Of a DNA stretch of 45,796 nucleotides, positions 43,406-45,796 are shown piece after piece. The position numbers and the translations under genes were made by a program. Within the stretch, counting starts at the first letter, position 1; every line of letters starts with the position of its first letter. Source of the stretch: UBA1732 sp045114235. Lineage in GTDB: Bacteria > Verrucomicrobiota > Lentisphaeria > Victivallales > UBA1829. Below the pieces are notes generated by a model, which had not been told where the DNA came from, made no database searches, and saw only the letters and a program-made list of their open reading frames with translations. The stretch covers positions 1 through 45,796 of the forward strand of contig JBGUKB010000052.1 of the NCBI GenBank assembly GCA_045114235.1. The letters are read 5' to 3'.

Positions 43406-44203
43406 ATGGCGCAGATTCACCAGACCGCCATCATCGGAAACGACGTCGAGCTTGCCGACTCCGTTTTCGTCGGCCCGTACTGCATCATCGAAGACCACGT
43501 GAAGATCGGCGAGAACACCCGCCTGATCGCGCAGTGCCACATCTACTCGAACACCACGATCGGCGCGGGCAACACCATTTTCCCGTTCGCCACGCTCGGC
43601 GGCCCGCCGAACGACATCAGCTACGACCCGACGCAGGAATCCTACACGCGCATCGGCGACAACAACATCATCCGCGAGGGCGTGTCCATTCACCGCGGCG
43701 CGCATGCCGGCACGGAGACGGTCATCGGAAGCAACTGCTTCCTCATGGGCAACGCCCACATGGCGCACAACACCGTCATCGGCGACCACGTCATCATGGC
43801 GCTCGGCGCGCTTGCCGCGGGCTACGTCCAGATCGGCGACCGCGCGTTCATCTCCGGCAACGTCTGCATCCACCAGTTCGTCCGCGTGGGACGCTACGCC
43901 ATGATCTCCGGCGGTTCCGCCATCTCCATGGACCTGCCGCCCTTCATGATCGGCGACGGCCGCAACGGCGGCGTCCGCAGCTTCAACAAGGTCGCCCTGG
44001 AGCGCGCCGGATACTCCAAGGAAGACATCCGCACGATCCACAAGATGTACGACATCGCGTTCCGCCGCGGCCTCAATATGAAGAACGCGCTGGAAGAGAT
44101 CGAAACCACCCTTCCCCAGATCCCGGAAGTCAAGGAATTCGTCGAATTCGTGCGCTCCGCGAAACGGGGCGTTCTGAGCGGGGGCAGCACCCGCCGCGCA
44201 TAA
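43406..44203 (+). CDS. lpxA: Acyl-ACP--UDP-N-acetylglucosamine O-acyltransferase
   Basis: 265 residues, close to E. coli LpxA. It catalyses the first step of lipid A synthesis, moving a 3-hydroxyacyl chain from ACP to UDP-GlcNAc. The N-terminal two thirds are hexapeptide repeats of a left-handed beta-helix ('IHQTAIIGNDVELADSVFVGPYCII'), catalytic His121 lies in 'GNAHMAHNTVIGDHVIM', followed by 'GNVCIHQFVRVGRYAMISGGSAI', and the C-terminal helical domain has 'RSFNKVALERAGYSKEDI'. It shows the cell makes lipopolysaccharide. No other lpx genes are adjacent within the window. RBS weak. A terminator follows at 44248. Confidence 0.95.
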   Translation: MAQIHQTAIIGNDVELADSVFVGPYCIIEDHVKIGENTRLIAQCHIYSNTTIGAGNTIFPFATLGGPPNDISYDPTQESYTRIGDNNIIREGVSIHRGAHAGTETVIGSNCFLMGNAHMAHNTVIGDHVIMALGALAAGYVQIGDRAFISGNVCIHQFVRVGRYAMISGGSAISMDLPPFMIGDGRNGGVRSFNKVALERAGYSKEDIRTIHKMYDIAFRRGLNMKNALEEIETTLPQIPEVKEFVEFVRSAKRGVLSGGSTRRA

Positions 44204-44247
44204 TCCGAACGTCCTGCGGGCTTTCCTCGCCGCCGACGCGAAAGAAA

Positions 44248-44292
44248 CGGCACGTATCGCCAAAGTGTGATGCGTGCCGCGACTGTTTTTAA
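44248..44292 (+). terminator. Rho-independent terminator after lpxA
   Basis: Stem CGGCACG-T-ATC (44248-44258) / GAT-G-CGTGCCG (44269-44279), then CGACTGTTTTT. Confidence 0.8.
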
Positions 44293-44317
44293 ATCCCGGA
44301 AATGTACAGCTTCCGAC

Positions 44318-44346
44318 TTGTAAAATTAGGAAGAGTGTAGTATATT
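44318..44346 (+). promoter_or_regulatory. Promoter of the leucine-rich-repeat gene
   Basis: TTGTAA (44318-44323), 17 bp, TATATT (44341-44346), 43 bp before the ATG at 44390. Confidence 0.65.
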
Positions 44347-44389
44347 CTGACTACGAACAGAAACCAGAGATCGGAAAGGCTTCACGATC

Positions 44390-45796
44390 ATGAAAAACAA
44401 AGCGGACAATCAGGTAAAATCTCCGGCGGAGGGCGATGCGCCGCGCGTGCCGCTCATCGAAAGGGTCAGGCCGTTCGTGCTGATCTTCCTGCTGGTGCTC
44501 CTGCCCATTGCGCTGTTTCAGGCGTTCATGGACTACATGTACGTCTGCCGGATCCCGGCGGGGACCAAGGTCGTTGACATGTCCATGGTCCGTCCGCGCT
44601 CGCCTCTGGGGGAATTCATTTACCGTTCGGGCCTGATCGAAAAATGGGATTGCCCCCAGGTCAGGCCATATCTTCTTTATCGGCATTATGTCATCCCGAA
44701 CGGCGTGGAAACGATCGACAACGGCGCATTCCTGAACTACAGGCATCTGACCTCCATCCGCATCCCGGACAGCGTACGGGAAATCGGACCTTGGGCATTC
44801 CAGAATTGCACAGCCCTGCGTGAGGTGAACATTTCCGACAAGGTGGAAAAGATCGGATACGAAGCGTTCAGAGACTGCACCGCCCTGGAGAGAATACGGC
44901 TCCCCGCCGGGATAGCCGGAAAGGAACCGGGCTTGAATAAGGTGTTCCGGGGATGCACCGCCCTGCAAAAAGTCACGCTCCCGGATGGCATCACGAAGAT
45001 CGGGGAATCGGCATTTCAGGATTGTTCCGCCCTGTCCGAGATCAACATCCCGGACAGCGTGACCTCGATCGGCCCGCTCGCTTTCCAGGGCTGCAGCAGC
45101 CTGCCGCCCGTTACGCTCGGCAAACAGGTCACGGACATCGGCGGCGGAGCGTTCGCCGGGACCGGCTGCCGCCTCACTGTGCCGGACGACCACCCGACGA
45201 TCCGGCTCGAGGACGGGATTTTTTATTCAAAGGACCATTCCGAGCTCATTTCCTGCGTTTCCGTGCCGGACGGCCCGTGCGTTGTGGCTCCGGGGACGTC
45301 GATCATCCGGCGCGGCGCTTTTCTCGGCTGCAAGGACCTGACGGAAATCCGTCTGCCGGAGGGGCTGGAGACCATTCCCGAAAACGCGTTCCGGTACTGC
45401 ACCGGGCTGAAGCATGTCGAACTGCCGGATTCCCTGAAAAGAATCGGCCACAGGGCGTTTTACGCCTGCTTCGAGCTGGAGGAGATCGCGATCCCGCCGA
45501 ACGTGACGGATGTGGAGGACGGCGCCTTCATCGAGTGCAGAGCCCTGAAACCCGCCGTGCTTTCGCCGAAAATGGACAGGATCCCGCAGGACATGTTCTC
45601 CCACTGCCGAAGCATGACGGAGGTCGTGATCCCGGAGGGCATCACGAAGATCGAAGAAGATGCGTTTGCACACTGCGCCGCTTTGAAACACGTTGCATTC
45701 CCGGACAGTCTGGAAACCATCTCCCCGGGCGCTTTCCCTTATCCGAACTTTCTCAATTCCCTGGATCAGGAAACCAAGGAACGGATCGATCAACTG
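44390..45796 (+). CDS. Membrane-anchored BspA-type leucine-rich-repeat protein, 3' end outside window
   Basis: 469 codons to the window edge with no stop. A short basic N-terminus and one transmembrane segment (about 28-50) predict a signal-anchored protein facing the periplasm or surface. From about residue 95 it consists of LRR_5 (BspA/Treponema pallidum type) repeats of about 23 residues with the pattern 'IPDSVREIGPWAFQNCTALREVN', at least thirteen visible, interrupted once (about 255-290) by a non-repeat segment ('DGIFYSKDHSELISC') common in this class. BspA-like proteins often mediate adhesion to host proteins or other bacteria; the role here is inference. RBS GGAAAGG ten bases before the ATG. 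Confidence 0.92.
   Translation, partial: MKNKADNQVKSPAEGDAPRVPLIERVRPFVLIFLLVLLPIALFQAFMDYMYVCRIPAGTKVVDMSMVRPRSPLGEFIYRSGLIEKWDCPQVRPYLLYRHYVIPNGVETIDNGAFLNYRHLTSIRIPDSVREIGPWAFQNCTALREVNISDKVEKIGYEAFRDCTALERIRLPAGIAGKEPGLNKVFRGCTALQKVTLPDGITKIGESAFQDCSALSEINIPDSVTSIGPLAFQGCSSLPPVTLGKQVTDIGGGAFAGTGCRLTVPDDHPTIRLEDGIFYSKDHSELISCVSVPDGPCVVAPGTSIIRRGAFLGCKDLTEIRLPEGLETIPENAFRYCTGLKHVELPDSLKRIGHRAFYACFELEEIAIPPNVTDVEDGAFIECRALKPAVLSPKMDRIPQDMFSHCRSMTEVVIPEGITKIEEDAFAHCAALKHVAFPDSLETISPGAFPYPNFLNSLDQETKERIDQL

Overview
The window is GC-rich, chromosomal and densely coded, and comes from a Gram-negative bacterium. It carries lpxA (lipid A synthesis), several lipoproteins and exported proteins, a Minf_1886-family gene typical of the PVC superphylum, a secreted serpin, a giant beta-helix adhesin ending in FG-GAP-like motifs, and secreted GH2 glycosidases. 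Together these suggest a gut-type Lentisphaerota (Victivallales-like) genome. That placement is inference from gene content and was not tested phylogenetically. Sigma70-type promoters (TTGNNN, 16-17 bp, TAnNNT) stand out as AT-rich patches in front of many genes. No tRNA, rRNA, CRISPR array, insertion sequence or prophage was seen.

Layout. At 1-2736 (-) is a 3'-truncated secreted GH2 enzyme with an unusual Gly/Gln-rich insert. At 3064-6522 are two tandem secreted proteins sharing an unfamiliar 'NGKPW' domain: one has three copies, the other has one copy fused to a serpin. At 6824-11500 is a 1558-residue adhesin with a 1.08 kb internal duplication. At 11832-16187 are an HTH-cupin-acyl-CoA-synthetase fusion, a DUF362/ferredoxin protein and a four-helix-bundle protein. 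A Sel1-repeat lipoprotein (-) follows, then rpsO-pnp (-) with a 424-nt structured spacer. At 20756-24208 are gpmI, a stand-alone 5'-3' exonuclease with a clamp-binding-like tail, and yggS.

At 24383-24681 is an apparent stand-alone noncoding RNA gene: promoter, a predicted start that falls exactly at a helix pairing the 5' and 3' ends, a long rod with a lopsided internal loop, and U-runs at the 3' end. Its architecture resembles 6S RNA. It sits beside an AT-rich two-gene island (24749-26537) encoding a coiled-coil membrane protein and a small PD-(D/E)XK-like protein.

The right side holds an exported ankyrin protein (-); a rhaM plus secreted beta-galactosidase operon that fits use of rhamnose- and galactose-containing plant polysaccharide; a YgiQ-type radical SAM protein (-); an operon of a membrane protein, a Minf_1886 protein and an M16 peptidase; a LysM lipoprotein; a membrane protein with a decayed spermidine-synthase-like region; a methyltransferase (-); a 35-residue very basic peptide gene; lpxA; and a membrane-anchored BspA-type leucine-rich-repeat protein cut off by the window end. 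The candidate 6S-like RNA, the AT-rich island and the NGKPW-serpin pair are the observations most worth testing.
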